Assembly (NCBI GenBank): GCA_002943765.1
Contig: PQWQ01000018.1
Location: 1 to 64,000, forward strand
DNA: 64,000 nucleotides
Source: Psoroptes ovis
Taxonomy: Eukaryota; Arthropoda; Arachnida; Sarcoptiformes; Psoroptidae
Reading direction: 5' to 3'
In this document: positions 52,728 to 64,000 of the stretch, piece after piece
Layout of the letters: the number at the start of each line of letters is the position of its first letter
Position numbering within the stretch: the first letter of the stretch is position 1
Translations under genes and position numbers: made by a program
The notes under the pieces: model-generated
Seen by the model: only the letters and a program-made list of their open reading frames with translations
The model's database searches: none
Told to the model about the DNA's origin: nothing

Positions 52728-54364
52728 TAAATAAAAAATATGAAAACAAATAATGATAATAATTGCTTTGAATTACGGCGATCACTGTTTTTTTTTTTTT
52801 TTTTTTTGTAAATAATACAATTATTATTGACGCGGACACCAACAACAGCAGCAACAACAATAAGCATCAAACTATGGTAAATGATGATGATGGTGCTAAA
52901 ATTACGAAGTAAAAAAAATAGTCAGTAAATGATGATAATCAGTGAGAATTCCAACAAACAGAAAAAACAGTTGAAACAAAAAACGAGTAGAAAAAGTAGA
53001 AAAATTTGGAAGATAAATGGCCATAAAGATAAGGCTTCACCATTTCACTATTAAATTGTATAAAATTCTATATTTTTTTGTTTTGATGATAATATTAATG
53101 ATGTTATTACTATTATCGTCGTCTTTGTTGTTGTCGTCGTCGTCGATGATGTTGATGTTTGTTTGTTGTTGGTCGCTTTAAATTTAGTTTTTTTTTCTAG
53201 TTTAATTTTCTTCGTTCACCGTGTTTCATTCATAGTTCACTCACAGAGCAAAAATAATCAAATTTTGATCACTGGAAGATAATTCATTGACTGAATTTTT
53301 TTCTTTTTTTTTCACATCAATGCTTTGATGGCTGACGATTTATGGTGGAATTATTGTCGTAGTCGTTGTTGTGAAATTAACCAAATAAATGAATTAATGA
53401 ATGATTTTTAACTGATGAAGCTATGTTGAAATTGAGTTGAAACTGAGTGAAATGAAATAGAATAAAAAATTAAAAATTTTTGAACTTGCAACAATTGCTT
53501 GAAACCATATAGGATTTGGATGAACGAAATTACATAAATGTTTTGGTGTGTTGTCAAAGACTGGATGCACAATGTTACGCTGGATTTAATAATTTTCAGT
53601 GGTAAATTCATTGAAGATGAATGAATTGAATCGATTATAATTGTATTTTTTAGATGATTTTGGTTTCAATTTCACTGGTTATGGCTGCCATATTCGATTT
53701 TTTCATTTGGTAAAAATTTTTATTTTCACTAAAAATGTCTCGGGAAGTATATGTGTAGAAATTTGTGTTGATTGATCGAGTCAAGCAAAAATAATATTAG
53801 AAAAAATTTCGATAGAAATTATGAGATTTAAATTAATCGGAAGCCGGAATTTTCACAAACGATGATGATATGATCATATTTTTGAATATATTATGCTATA
53901 TTTAGATTTTCAATCTTGATTCAAACAAAATAAAGCAAAAATTCATCGATTATTTTTCAAAACAAAATCGATTGAATAATTTACATAAATAAATAAACAA
54001 ACAAACAATCAGACCAGCACAGACATCGATGTTTGTTCATCAAAATCGATTATGGTAAAATGGCGAAAAATCATTGAATATCATTGATTGATTGATTGAT
54101 TGATCGATGATATCGAGAGAAAAAAATATGGCGGATTATAATTTTTATTGTTGATAATCTAAGATTTTCATCGATGAGACATATGAAAAAAAAAATGATT
54201 CATTTCATCGTTTTTTGTTGTTTGTTGTTGTTGATTATATTAAAATCTAATGATATACGAATGACCATTCATAGCCGCTATTGTTGCTGGATCATAATCC
54301 GATGATTTTTGGGGCAGACAAAATTCTGAAAATAAAATAGAAGAAATTTATTAGCAAAATGGTC

Positions 54365-54388
54365 AAAAAAAAAAAAAAAAAAAAAAAA
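54365..54388. repeat. Poly(A) tract
   Basis: 24 consecutive A about 0.65 kb upstream of the Argonaute start codon. Confidence 0.9.
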
Positions 54389-55043
54389 TAGAAAAATTGA
54401 TTGACTTTTCTTAATTCTGGCAGCTAAACGACAAAAATGAAACATATGATTTTCTTTGATTCAATTTTCTGTAACAAATGTTTCTTTGCACCGAATGAGA
54501 ATCTGGGAAATTTTTTTTTTCTAAACAAAAACATTTTAAGAAACATATTTTCTTGAGGAAAAAATAAATTGTTTCCTTACAATTTTCGCGAAGAAAATAT
54601 GCTTTCAAAGTAAAATTAGATTATTATTTGTGCTTTAGCTTGATTTTTGCATAGAAAAATGCGCAGAACTCCATTGAAAAATGGAATTTTATCGTTGGAA
54701 AATCAAATTTTTAAATTTTAAAAATTCGAAATTTAAATTTTATCGCTTTTTTTTTGCTTTCTTCAAACTCGAAAAAATTGTTAATCAAATCAAGCAATTT
54801 CAATTATTTTTAGAATTATTTTCCATATCCTTAAGATGTATTTAAAATGACTTGCATTTACCGAGGGTTTTCGATATAAAGCAGCGAATAATTCAACGAA
54901 AAAAAGTGTAAAAAAATTTTTACTTAATTCAATTTACGTGGCATTTAAAATTTGAAAATTTCAAAAAAATTCAAAGCTTGGAAGCAATTTCTTGAAAAAT
55001 TCCATTTTTCAACTTCTTAAAAAAGTCTTAAAACGCATTGAAA

Positions 55044-58000
55044 ATGAATGGTGAAAACTTGTCATCACCAAAATCACCAACAACAATGAAGAAATTGATG
55101 ATTGAACAGCAGCAACAGCAGCCTCAGCAACAATCTATCGGTAATTATTGTTTCGATGATATTCTTGCTAATAAACGTGGTCGTTATGATTTGTTTGCAA
55201 CAAAACCTAACGACAATTTCAATGATAATGGTAATAATAACACTAAAAATAATAATGACAATAATAATGATCGAAAAATATTAATACAAACAAATCATTT
55301 TATGATACAATATGATTCGGAAAAAATGATTTATTCATATTATATTAAAATTGAACCAATTAATAATGATAATAATCGTAATAATAATAAACAACGTTTC
55401 AATAATAATAATAATAATAAACTTAAAACGACCATCAATAATGAATTATTATCACGTAAAATATTACAATATTTTATTGATTGGTGTAAAAATAATAATA
55501 TTAATATTTTTGATAATATATTCGTTGTGTACGATGGTGCATCATTAATGTTGACCAATTATCGTTTAAAATTTGATGTGAATAATGATAATTGTAATAA
55601 TAAATTAATAAAATTCAATATATTCATGCCAATTAATGATAATTACATTAATAATAATGCAAATCGACAACAACAAGAATATGAAATATCAATAAAATTC
55701 ATTAAATCAGTATCATATTCAATAATTGATGATTATTATGAAAATCAAATGAATGATAATTATAATGAAGTTGTAACAGCATTGAATTTAATTATACGAC
55801 AATTACTGTTGGAAAAACGTTTCGTTATTGGCCGTACAAATTTTCATTATTATTTCGATTTAGATAAACAACGTAAACAATTGTCATTGTTGAAAGAATT
55901 ATCGTTCGGTATAACATCTTCAGTACAAACATGTTCATCCGGTTTACAATTGATAATTGATCGTTGTTGTACACCATTCATATATCCATTTATGATTGAT
56001 GAATTGATACGTAATTTTTTGCAAGAATCGTATAACAATAATAATAATAATTCTAATGCCATTGGTGGTCAAAAAACTCAACAACAACGTTGGAATGATT
56101 CTGCACGTAAACGTTTAGAGCCATTAATTAAGGATTTATATTTTGAAGTAACACATTTGAAACAGAATACAAAACATTATCGTATTGCAGGCATTACAAC
56201 TGAATCAGCGAAAAAAGTTTTATTCACCATTAATAATAATATTAATAATGGTGATTATGGTAATGATCGACAACAACAATCGAAAATAACAAAAACAATT
56301 AATGTTGCTGATTATTTCGAGCAAACATATAAACGTTTACGTTATCCTGAATTGCCTTGCATTAAAGTTCGACGTAATCGTAATGAATTCATTTATTTTC
56401 CAGCTGAAATATGTCGTATATTACCTGATCAAAAAGCAAAACGATTATCGGCAAAAGAAAAATCTGATTTAATTCGTAAAGCATCGAATATTAATCCTAT
56501 TGATCGTTTAGATGAAATACGTTCAAACCTAAGTGAATTAATACGAATGGATGAAAATAATTATCTAAAAGAATTTGGTTTTCAAATATCACAACAATCG
56601 ATACAGATACGAGCACGTGTACTAGATTCACCGAAATTATTAGAAGGTAATCAACAGCCAATAAAATTGATTAATGGTAAATGGCGTTATCAAAAATTTT
56701 TCAAACCAATCAATCTAAACAATTGGATATTGGTCAAGTTGATTTCGTTTGAAAATAATCAAATTGAAAAATTTATAAATACAATCATAACGAACGGTCA
56801 ACAGCTTGGTATGCATATTAATTGGCCAATTCGAATGGATTATGATTTCAATATTCAAACAATATCGAATTTTTTGAAAAAATTGAAACAAATATTCAAT
56901 AATAATAATAATAATAAACAACACAATAAGGATAATAGTGAATTACAATTAATCGTATTCATTGGCTGTAATAATGAATGGCAACATAGTATTATTAAAA
57001 AATATGCCGAAGTTGATCATTCAATCATTACACAATGTATTCGACAATGTAATGTACAACGTATTAATCAATCGATTGCATTGAATATTTTGAATAAAAT
57101 AAATGCAAAATTAGGCGGAATCAATGTAACGATCGATTATTTAAATCATAATAATAAAAATGATTATTATAAAACAATGGCAATAGGAGTTGATGTAGCA
57201 CATCCATCACCGATGGAAAAAAATTTACCATCGATCGCTGCAATGGTCGGTAATTTAGATCAAACATTTGCACGTTATACATCATCGGTGAAGATACAAA
57301 AATTTTTTCGCCAAGAAATTATACAAGAATTAGATAAAATGTTAATAGAATTATTAAAAGAATATGAACGTGAAATGAAACAATTACCGGAACGAATCAT
57401 ATTTTATCGTGATGGTGTTAGTGAAGGACAATTTCAAATTGTTTATAATGAAGAAATATTATTGATCAAAGAAACATTGGCCAATTATCGTATTGGTCAT
57501 CGTTTTCGTTTAACATTTATTATTGTACAAAAACGACATCATTCACGTTTCATACCGGACAATAGTAAAGATGGTGTCGGTAAATTTAATAATGTACCGC
57601 CAGGCACCGTAGTTGATGTTGATGTTGTACATCCACGGCGTTTCGATTTTTATCTTTGTTCACATGCAGGTCTACAAGGTACATCACGTTCATCACATTA
57701 TTGTGTATTGATCGATGAAAATGAATTCAGTGCTAGTTATATACAAAATTTTACCAACACTCTGTGTCATCTTTATGTCCGCTGTTCACATTCAATATCG
57801 ATACCGACACCGGTTTATTATGCACATTTAGCTGCATTTCGTGCACGTGAACACATACAAGCATCAACATCGATTATGACACAATTGTCCAATGAAAATA
57901 ATAATAATGATGGTTGCATCAAAAATGATAACAACAACAATAATCGACAGCAACAACAACAACAAAATGAATTGAAAATTGTCAATTATTTCCATCATCA

Positions 58001-58232
58001 AAGACAGCCATTGTCAAATTTAAATCCAAACACAACAATGACTACTGCAACTACTGCCACCAACAGCAATAACAACAATGGTGATGATGATAATGACAAT
58101 TTGCAACAATCATCATCATCATCGTCATCATCAAAAATTCATTATACAAAATATCGTGTACCATTCATAAATGATTATGATTCATTTGTTGAATTATCGG
58201 CAAAAATGCGATGTTCAATGTATTTTTGTTGA
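55044..58232 (+). CDS. Argonaute (AGO-family) with intact slicer tetrad, intronless
   Basis: A single exon of 1,062 residues. The first ATG at 55044 follows an in-frame TAA at 55029. A Q/N-rich N terminus precedes the N domain. The L1 linker is near residue 290, PAZ at about 350-470 (LYFEVTH, then YRIAGITTES, then VADYFEQTYK and YPELPCIKV), MID at about 560-690 and PIWI at about 700-990. The catalytic tetrad is complete: Asp717 (GVDVAHP), Glu758 (RQEIIQE), Asp790 (RDGVSEGQF) and His928 (YYAHLAAFRAR). It should bind small RNAs and cut matching transcripts, as AGO-clade proteins do in siRNA/miRNA silencing. The motifs are AGO-like, not Piwi-like, but divergent. An Asn/Gln/Ser-rich insert of about 95 residues lies between PIWI and the terminal RCSMYFC, which matches the usual MYFA end. 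Expression control is unknown; it lies head-to-head with the LRR gene. Confidence 0.93.
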   Translation: MNGENLSSPKSPTTMKKLMIEQQQQQPQQQSIGNYCFDDILANKRGRYDLFATKPNDNFNDNGNNNTKNNNDNNNDRKILIQTNHFMIQYDSEKMIYSYYIKIEPINNDNNRNNNKQRFNNNNNNKLKTTINNELLSRKILQYFIDWCKNNNINIFDNIFVVYDGASLMLTNYRLKFDVNNDNCNNKLIKFNIFMPINDNYINNNANRQQQEYEISIKFIKSVSYSIIDDYYENQMNDNYNEVVTALNLIIRQLLLEKRFVIGRTNFHYYFDLDKQRKQLSLLKELSFGITSSVQTCSSGLQLIIDRCCTPFIYPFMIDELIRNFLQESYNNNNNNSNAIGGQKTQQQRWNDSARKRLEPLIKDLYFEVTHLKQNTKHYRIAGITTESAKKVLFTINNNINNGDYGNDRQQQSKITKTINVADYFEQTYKRLRYPELPCIKVRRNRNEFIYFPAEICRILPDQKAKRLSAKEKSDLIRKASNINPIDRLDEIRSNLSELIRMDENNYLKEFGFQISQQSIQIRARVLDSPKLLEGNQQPIKLINGKWRYQKFFKPINLNNWILVKLISFENNQIEKFINTIITNGQQLGMHINWPIRMDYDFNIQTISNFLKKLKQIFNNNNNNKQHNKDNSELQLIVFIGCNNEWQHSIIKKYAEVDHSIITQCIRQCNVQRINQSIALNILNKINAKLGGINVTIDYLNHNNKNDYYKTMAIGVDVAHPSPMEKNLPSIAAMVGNLDQTFARYTSSVKIQKFFRQEIIQELDKMLIELLKEYEREMKQLPERIIFYRDGVSEGQFQIVYNEEILLIKETLANYRIGHRFRLTFIIVQKRHHSRFIPDNSKDGVGKFNNVPPGTVVDVDVVHPRRFDFYLCSHAGLQGTSRSSHYCVLIDENEFSASYIQNFTNTLCHLYVRCSHSISIPTPVYYAHLAAFRAREHIQASTSIMTQLSNENNNNDGCIKNDNNNNNRQQQQQQNELKIVNYFHHQRQPLSNLNPNTTMTTATTATNSNNNNGDDDNDNLQQSSSSSSSSKIHYTKYRVPFINDYDSFVELSAKMRCSMYFC

Positions 58233-58414
58233 ACAAATAGCAAAATTTTTTACAACTAATGGTGATAACTGATGATGAACAACGGCGTAAAAAAAACCTT
58301 TCAAAATACAGAAAAAAAAAATTCTTTAATTTCAAGAATTTCAAAGAATGAAAAAATTTAATTTGATTCAATTCAATTCAATTCACTTCAATTTTTGATT
58401 AAAATATTATTATT

Positions 58415-58420
58415 AATAAA
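58415..58420 (+). promoter_or_regulatory. Candidate polyadenylation signal AATAAA (Argonaute gene)
   Basis: A canonical hexamer about 180 nt after the Argonaute stop codon. Positional evidence only. Confidence 0.4.
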
Positions 58421-61400
58421 TAAATGTTTGAAAAAAATTCTTTTCAAATCATCTTGTCATTTGAAATTTGAGACAATTTAAATGCTATTTTAGAACAACA
58501 TCAATTCTCAGATAATTCTGTGACGATTCTTTGATTATTTTTACCCAAAGATTTCAATTCTACAAACATTTTTACCGATGTTACCTTAGTGAATCTTCTA
58601 TCGGAACATCATAATATCGTTTAAAAAATATGATGATCGAAAAATGTGTTGCAACAAAAATTTAATATCTTTGTAGGTTGAAGAAATTATTAAAAATATT
58701 AAATTTAAAAAATACATCTTCTTTTCATACATATTCATGCATCATCCTTTTTTATTTTTTAAGGATAAAAATAATGTAAAGATGTGAAGCTATTTGCTTA
58801 TTTATTTAGTTTGATTTTTTTCTTTTATTTTGCTTTTAATTCACAAAATTCTTGCAAAATCTCACTCAAAATTTCAATCAAAAATTCAATTCGATGAAAT
58901 TGATTGAATTCAAATAAATGAATCATATTGAATTGAATCAAATTGAATTTTGAACGCATTAAATCGAGCAAATTGAATTGAATGAAATGAAGAAATTGAA
59001 TGAAATCGAATGGAAATTGCTATTATTTATTAATGATTATTATTATGGCATATATTAAGTTATTAAATTATTGAAATATATTAATAATAAAATGGAGATA
59101 ATTTTCTTTGATTTGCTTTTACCTGAGTGCTTTTTTTTCTTAATTTGCTCCTACGCGAATTCCAATCACCGAGGCTATTTAGCCACCGGTATTCTATGTA
59201 ACCACTGCTTTTTAGTTTCAATTTATTCAATGATAATTTTGGTAATTAAGAAAGAAATGAAGAAAAAAATTAATAAAACATGTTTCGACGATCTAATTCA
59301 ATGATTCCAAACATAATTCAGTCAAAAATTTTTCGCCGAAAAAACAAACAGAATTCACGAATTCAAGAATTTTTCAAATGAATCTCCCCTGAATTCCAGA
59401 ATCGTAGGAGCCATAGACTTAGGTAGGAAATCGTCATAGAATTCAATTCTATTGATCGAACTCGGAACCAAAAATCTTCAAAGTTATTTTCCGACAAAAC
59501 GCTTCAAAGCTTCTACAATCAATCAATCGACGATTGTTGTTTTTTCTGGAGGTTACCATGGGTGATACAACCTTACCAATTCAATTGAGAACCCTAATTC
59601 AACGATTGTTTCTCATCATTTTTTTCTTTTTTTAGAAAACTAAACAAAATAATTTCAAAAAATTGTCATTTCTCTCATTTATTTATATCGAAATATATCG
59701 TTACATCATTTGTAACCATTTCAATCAATTTTAATCCAGTTTGAAAAGCTGAATTCTTCAATTTTCGCTCTTGTTTTCATTGAATTTCAAATGACAATTT
59801 TGACATTTACGCTTTCAATAGTTTAATGTCTGATCATTTGTTTGGGTCTTGGGTTGGTTGAAGCACGAATAAAATACAAAGAAAAATTAAAGAAATTGAA
59901 GAAAATTTCACAAAAAAAATTTTCCACTTTGATTCAATGTTCATTGATCACAAACACTTTGATCATATATTTTCAAATAGTAGGAAGAAGATAGGAATTT
60001 TTCACATTTTCATTTTGTTGTTGCAAACGATTTTTCATTCAATGACATATCATCGATTTATAATTGTTTTGAAGAATTTTTTGTCCTTTTTCTCCAATTT
60101 TTGGTTCAAATAATGAATTGAAAGAATGAATTGAAAAATAAATAAAATTAGTGACAATTGAGCACACACACACACACACACACAGACAGACAATTGAAAT
60201 GAATTGAAATTTAACTGAAATTGAAAATGAAAAATGAAAATTAGAAAATGAAATAAATAGATCGATTGTCACACCATTTAAAACTTGACAAAAATAAAAA
60301 AAAATTTGACCATGTTTTATGGGCTATTCATTTGTCAAAAAATGTTTGAAAAAAACTTTTTTCTTAAATTGACAATTGAACAATTCTTTGAATGATTCAA
60401 TTCTTCGAAACAAATTATCGTTGATAAAGAATTTTTCAAAAAATTCAATGATAATTGCCCTTAAAAACATTATTCATTATTAATAATTGCTCGATTGATT
60501 AATTGTTGAAATTTCTGTTTCAAAATTTCGTGAATTTTTTCAATTTCAAACGTATTTTATTTCCCCTTAATTCATTTACTAATTAGTCAAATTAATTAAT
60601 CATTCACTTAATTAAGCAATCAATTAATTGATTCACTACTTAATGTTTTCAATGAAAAAATTCCAGAATTATTTGTTCATTTGTTTCTGTATAATTATCA
60701 ATGGAAGGAATATTCTGTAATTACAATCAATTCTTGGAATAATTCGAAATTGATAGTCTTTGATATTCGTGAATTTGTTTGTTTTTGTTTTGTTTTGTAC
60801 TGATTCACTAATAAAACAAAGTCTCATCTGTTCCTTCGATCATCATCATCAACATGATCAGTGATTTTGAATGTAAATATTAATTTTCAATTGATTTTTT
60901 TCTTCTGATTCTAATTTCGTAATCAGATTCGACCAAACCAAAAAAAAAAGTAAATCAATTCAAAATTCACCAAATACATCGAACCAGCCAGAAATTGATT
61001 CGTTTTACTTGTATTTGTCGATCGATTATTATTATCATTATTATTATCATCAATATTACAATTGTCTGCCATTTCTTCCCTTGTCTCTCTTCTAGTCTAC
61101 TTTCTTTGCTCCCTTCCGTATAATTGAACCAAAATCAAATTCTTTTCAATCGAAAATTCCTAACGATTCCTATGGACTGGGCCGCTATAGTGAAGATTTT
61201 CAATTTCAAGTCGTATTGTATCTTGGAGAAAATATTGAATCTTCTAAAATTGCGAGCAACTTTCAAAGATATTTCAAAGATCCAAGATTCAAAATTTTTA
61301 CCAGAAATTAAAAGTAGGAAAAAATCCCCAAGAAATTGGAAAATCAAAAACTTTTTCAAATCCATAGAGCCAAAATCAGAGAAAAAATGACGTATTTAAT

Positions 61401-61901
61401 TTAGCGTAACGAATCTCCGAAAGTATTGGAAACAAACAAAAAAAAAATATTGGCAAAATATCTGAACACATTTCTTTGCATCACCGTATTGCTCTGAGAA
61501 CACGGAACGAAATCAAACAAATCGATAGAAAATCAATGATTGAGAATGGAAAATCCAATCAAACAATCACTATATGATTTAATGCGATTCAAATGAAGAA
61601 GACGATTCGATTTGAACAAAAAAAAACGTATTGTTTTATAGGGATTCTATGGAGTTATATTCCTAGAAATTCTTGAAATTCAGACAATTTTTTTTTCTGG
61701 TTCGTAAAGGTTGAATGACCAAGAATTATTCAAAATAAAACTTTTGATAATTCTAGGTTTAAATATTTAAACATTCAAAGGTAACTTTCATTGTTTTCAA
61801 AGAGACAAAAGTTAATCGTTTGGAATATCGTTTTCTTTAAAAAATTATTTGGTTAAATAGTTTAAAATTTTTCATCTGAGCGAAACTTATGTACGGATAA
61901 G

Positions 61902-61988
61902 GGTATCCGAAAAGTTAGTGTGCGTTGAAATCGATGCAAATCAATAGGGCTGTTTGTTTGATAATCGACGCAAACTTTTCGGACAACC
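61902..61988. mobile_element. Short TIR element copy O
   Basis: The left end GGTATCCGAAAAGTTAGTG and right end AAACTTTTCGGACAACC give 87 bp. The right flank CCTCGAAT is shared with copy G. Confidence 0.7.
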
Positions 61989-62487
61989 TCGAATTGTCAA
62001 AATGACAATTTTGAATTTAAACCTATTCAATGATAAATACCTTTGATTCTATCAAAATTTTTTTCGTTCTTTATTTATACCCTCATCAATCATTCTAGGA
62101 AATATTTATCAGATATTTTTTTGGAGACAAAAAAAAAAGTTTATCAAAATAAATAAATAAATAATTTGCCTGAAAAAATTGAGAAAACTTTTTAATTTTT
62201 CGATTTTAATTTTGTTGTAAAATGTAAATAATTGAAGAATTTATCAATTTTTCCTATTTTTGATGATTTACTCAATCTATCATGCATATATCAATGTATA
62301 TTTTTGGTTGCAAATCTTTCAAACAAAATCTACAGCATGGCTCCGAGCCGTCTCCGAAATCCAACAAAAGGTAGTTGGCAATGAATATCTTCATCATCAT
62401 CTTGATCATCATCAATAGAACTGTTTATTTGTAAAAATTTTATGGAAAACCGGGTGAAAATATGAATTTTCACATTGAATATTATTA

Positions 62488-62514
62488 TCATCATCATCAT
62501 CATCATCATCATCA
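62488..62514. repeat. (ATC)n microsatellite
   Basis: Nine trinucleotide units, non-coding. Confidence 0.8.
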
Positions 62515-63386
62515 AATATTTACAATCAATACAAACATCAAATTTTCATCTATTCAAATATTATCATAGTTTTGGTGAAAATTCAAATTCTTTTGAACGT
62601 AAAAAAGAATATTCACTCTTTGATTCCTTTCTATCCGATTCTTTTCTTGAAGAATATCCTATAGAATATATTCATCGTAGAATTCTTTCATTCCATTCGC
62701 AGAATTTGAAAATTCTTGGAAATGATTTTCCTCAAATTCTACATCGAATTTCGTCATGTACAGAATTCTCATTCAAATTATGATTGATTTTATTTTCATT
62801 TATTTTCATTTATTCATATCCAATTTGACAAAACAAATATTCATATTTTATGAAATTTGTCAAGAATAATAAATAGAATCAACAATATTTCATTGTGGGT
62901 GCCATAAGGGTGCGAGAAAGATCGAGACATTGTCATAATTTGAACTAAAATTGAATATTACCGGTGAAAAACCCAGTGGGGAAACACACGGCGTTGAAAT
63001 AACATAATGTATAACCCCTGCCATTAAACATTACCCCTGATATTCATATTAATGTGTATGCTTGTGTTGTGCGAGCGAAAAGATCTGTCATCATTTTTTT
63101 TTTTCTTAGTTCAATTTTGAATATCGAATTTTTTGGGGTGTTCTGCCATTTTTTTTCAGTTGGTTCATTCATTCATTCATTGAAAAATTTCACCAATTCG
63201 CTGCTGCTGCTGTTGCTACTGCTTCAGCAAGTAATTGATGACAAATCATATTTTTCAATTTGTTTCGTTGAATTTTGAATGAAAAATATTCAAATGAAAA
63301 GTGGAGAGAAATGAAAATTCCAGAGGAAAATTATTTAAATTTGAATCATTCCATAGAATTTTAAGAAAACTTGGACAAAATTTTTC

Positions 63387-63408
63387 AAAAAAAAAAAAAA
63401 AAAAAAAA
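63387..63408. repeat. Poly(A) tract
   Basis: 22 consecutive A, non-coding. Confidence 0.85.
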
Positions 63409-64000
63409 CAAGACAAAGCAAATTATGGAAATATTTTAAATAATTTTCAAATAAATTTTGAAAATTAAAATATTCGCAGAATATTCTCGAAAACATTTAT
63501 GAAATTCAAATTGATTACAAATGTTCAAATGTGAATATTTTGGTCAAATTTTAAACGTTCATTGAATATTTTATTTCCGGAAAAAAATCTAAGACCATCC
63601 AAATTGCTCAAGATAAAATCATTTCAATTTGATCGATTCGAAATGGGAGTTCAATGAGCTTTTTCACCATAATTTAATACAAAACAAGCCAATAATTGAA
63701 TCTATCCATGATAGGATCAAATCAAGCGATTGGGTGTGAAATTCACGAAAACACGAGTATTCGAGTCGAATATCAAATTGAATGATTGATTAATTAATTG
63801 ATTGATTAAGTAATTGATTGATTGAGTAATTAATTAATTTAGTCAACAAAAATGCAGCAAACAACACCAACCTACCAATTAATCAACAACGAAAAACCAA
63901 GTAAATTAATTTATTAATGAATGAATATATGAAACCACGCATTCAAGGTGTTATATGCAAAATGCTTCAACAAATATCCTCGAAATTAGAAACTTTTGTC

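Larger units (their letters stand above)
52475..55043. other. Divergent intergenic region between LRR and Argonaute genes
   Basis: A shared head-to-head upstream region of 2.6 kb. It contains the perfect 31-bp inverted repeat (52575-52727), T16-type and A24 runs (near 52790 and at 54365-54388), GTC/GAC-rich short repeats near 53118-53150, and no supported gene. It must hold the promoters of both genes, but no TATA or initiator element stands out from the AT background. Confidence 0.6.
58233..64000. other. Non-genic stretch to window end
   Basis: No gene can be supported. It contains element copy O, a (CA)n run at about 60162-60183, an ATC run at 62488-62514, an A-run at 63387-63408, a small GGCTA/TAGCC hairpin near 59173-59185, and a GC-richer patch near 62880-63045. 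Confidence 0.55.

Noticed and set aside
1..64000. CRISPR arrays, bacterial operons or integrated prokaryotic genes
   Set aside because: No direct-repeat/spacer structure or prokaryote-like gene cluster; genes have spliceosomal introns and animal families.

Overview
The window looks like nuclear DNA of a mite, most likely an acariform (astigmatid-type) mite. It is very AT-rich and full of ATN/CAN microsatellites. Genes have GT-AG introns, several of only 66-114 nt, and coding regions carry Asn/Gln/His homopolymer runs. The gene set fits an arachnid: a sphingomyelinase D-like protein, an Argonaute, a MOLO1/TPM-domain membrane protein and a giant leucine-rich-repeat receptor. There are no operons, CRISPR arrays, rRNA genes or tRNA genes that I can support. 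The species call is inference.

Layout. 1-16.9 kb: no protein gene I can support; it holds ten of the fifteen recognisable copies of a very short inverted-repeat element. 16.9-19.0 kb (+): five-exon MOLO1-like type I membrane protein. 20.1-21.9 kb (-): two-exon sphingomyelinase D/phospholipase D-like protein, converging on the MOLO1 gene. 27.5-28.7 kb (+): intronless DUSP14/18/21-like dual-specificity phosphatase relative with a predicted lipidated N terminus. 29.3-30.2 kb (+): three-exon classical short-chain dehydrogenase. 31.9-32.1 kb (+): possible small secreted cysteine peptide. 38.3-52.5 kb (-): three-exon, about 1,822-residue LRR-FN3-transmembrane protein with a 6.8 kb first intron. 55.0-58.2 kb (+): intronless AGO-family Argonaute, divergent from the LRR gene. 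58.2-64 kb: no gene seen.

I joined the exons by hand; each junction keeps a conserved motif in frame, for example the SDR NxxPG motif, the LRR consensus and the SMaseD C-terminal motif. The genes do not form one pathway. Three observations deserve most attention. Two enzyme-family members lack catalytic residues: the SMaseD-like protein has Asn at both histidine positions, and the DUSP-like protein keeps the Cys but lacks His, Arg and the general-acid Asp. An approximately 75-bp element with TIRs like TTGTCCGAAAAGTT recurs about fifteen times. A perfect 31-bp inverted repeat sits between the LRR and Argonaute start codons. Hairpin-forming repeats beside a slicer-competent Argonaute suggest small-RNA relevance, but that link is inference.
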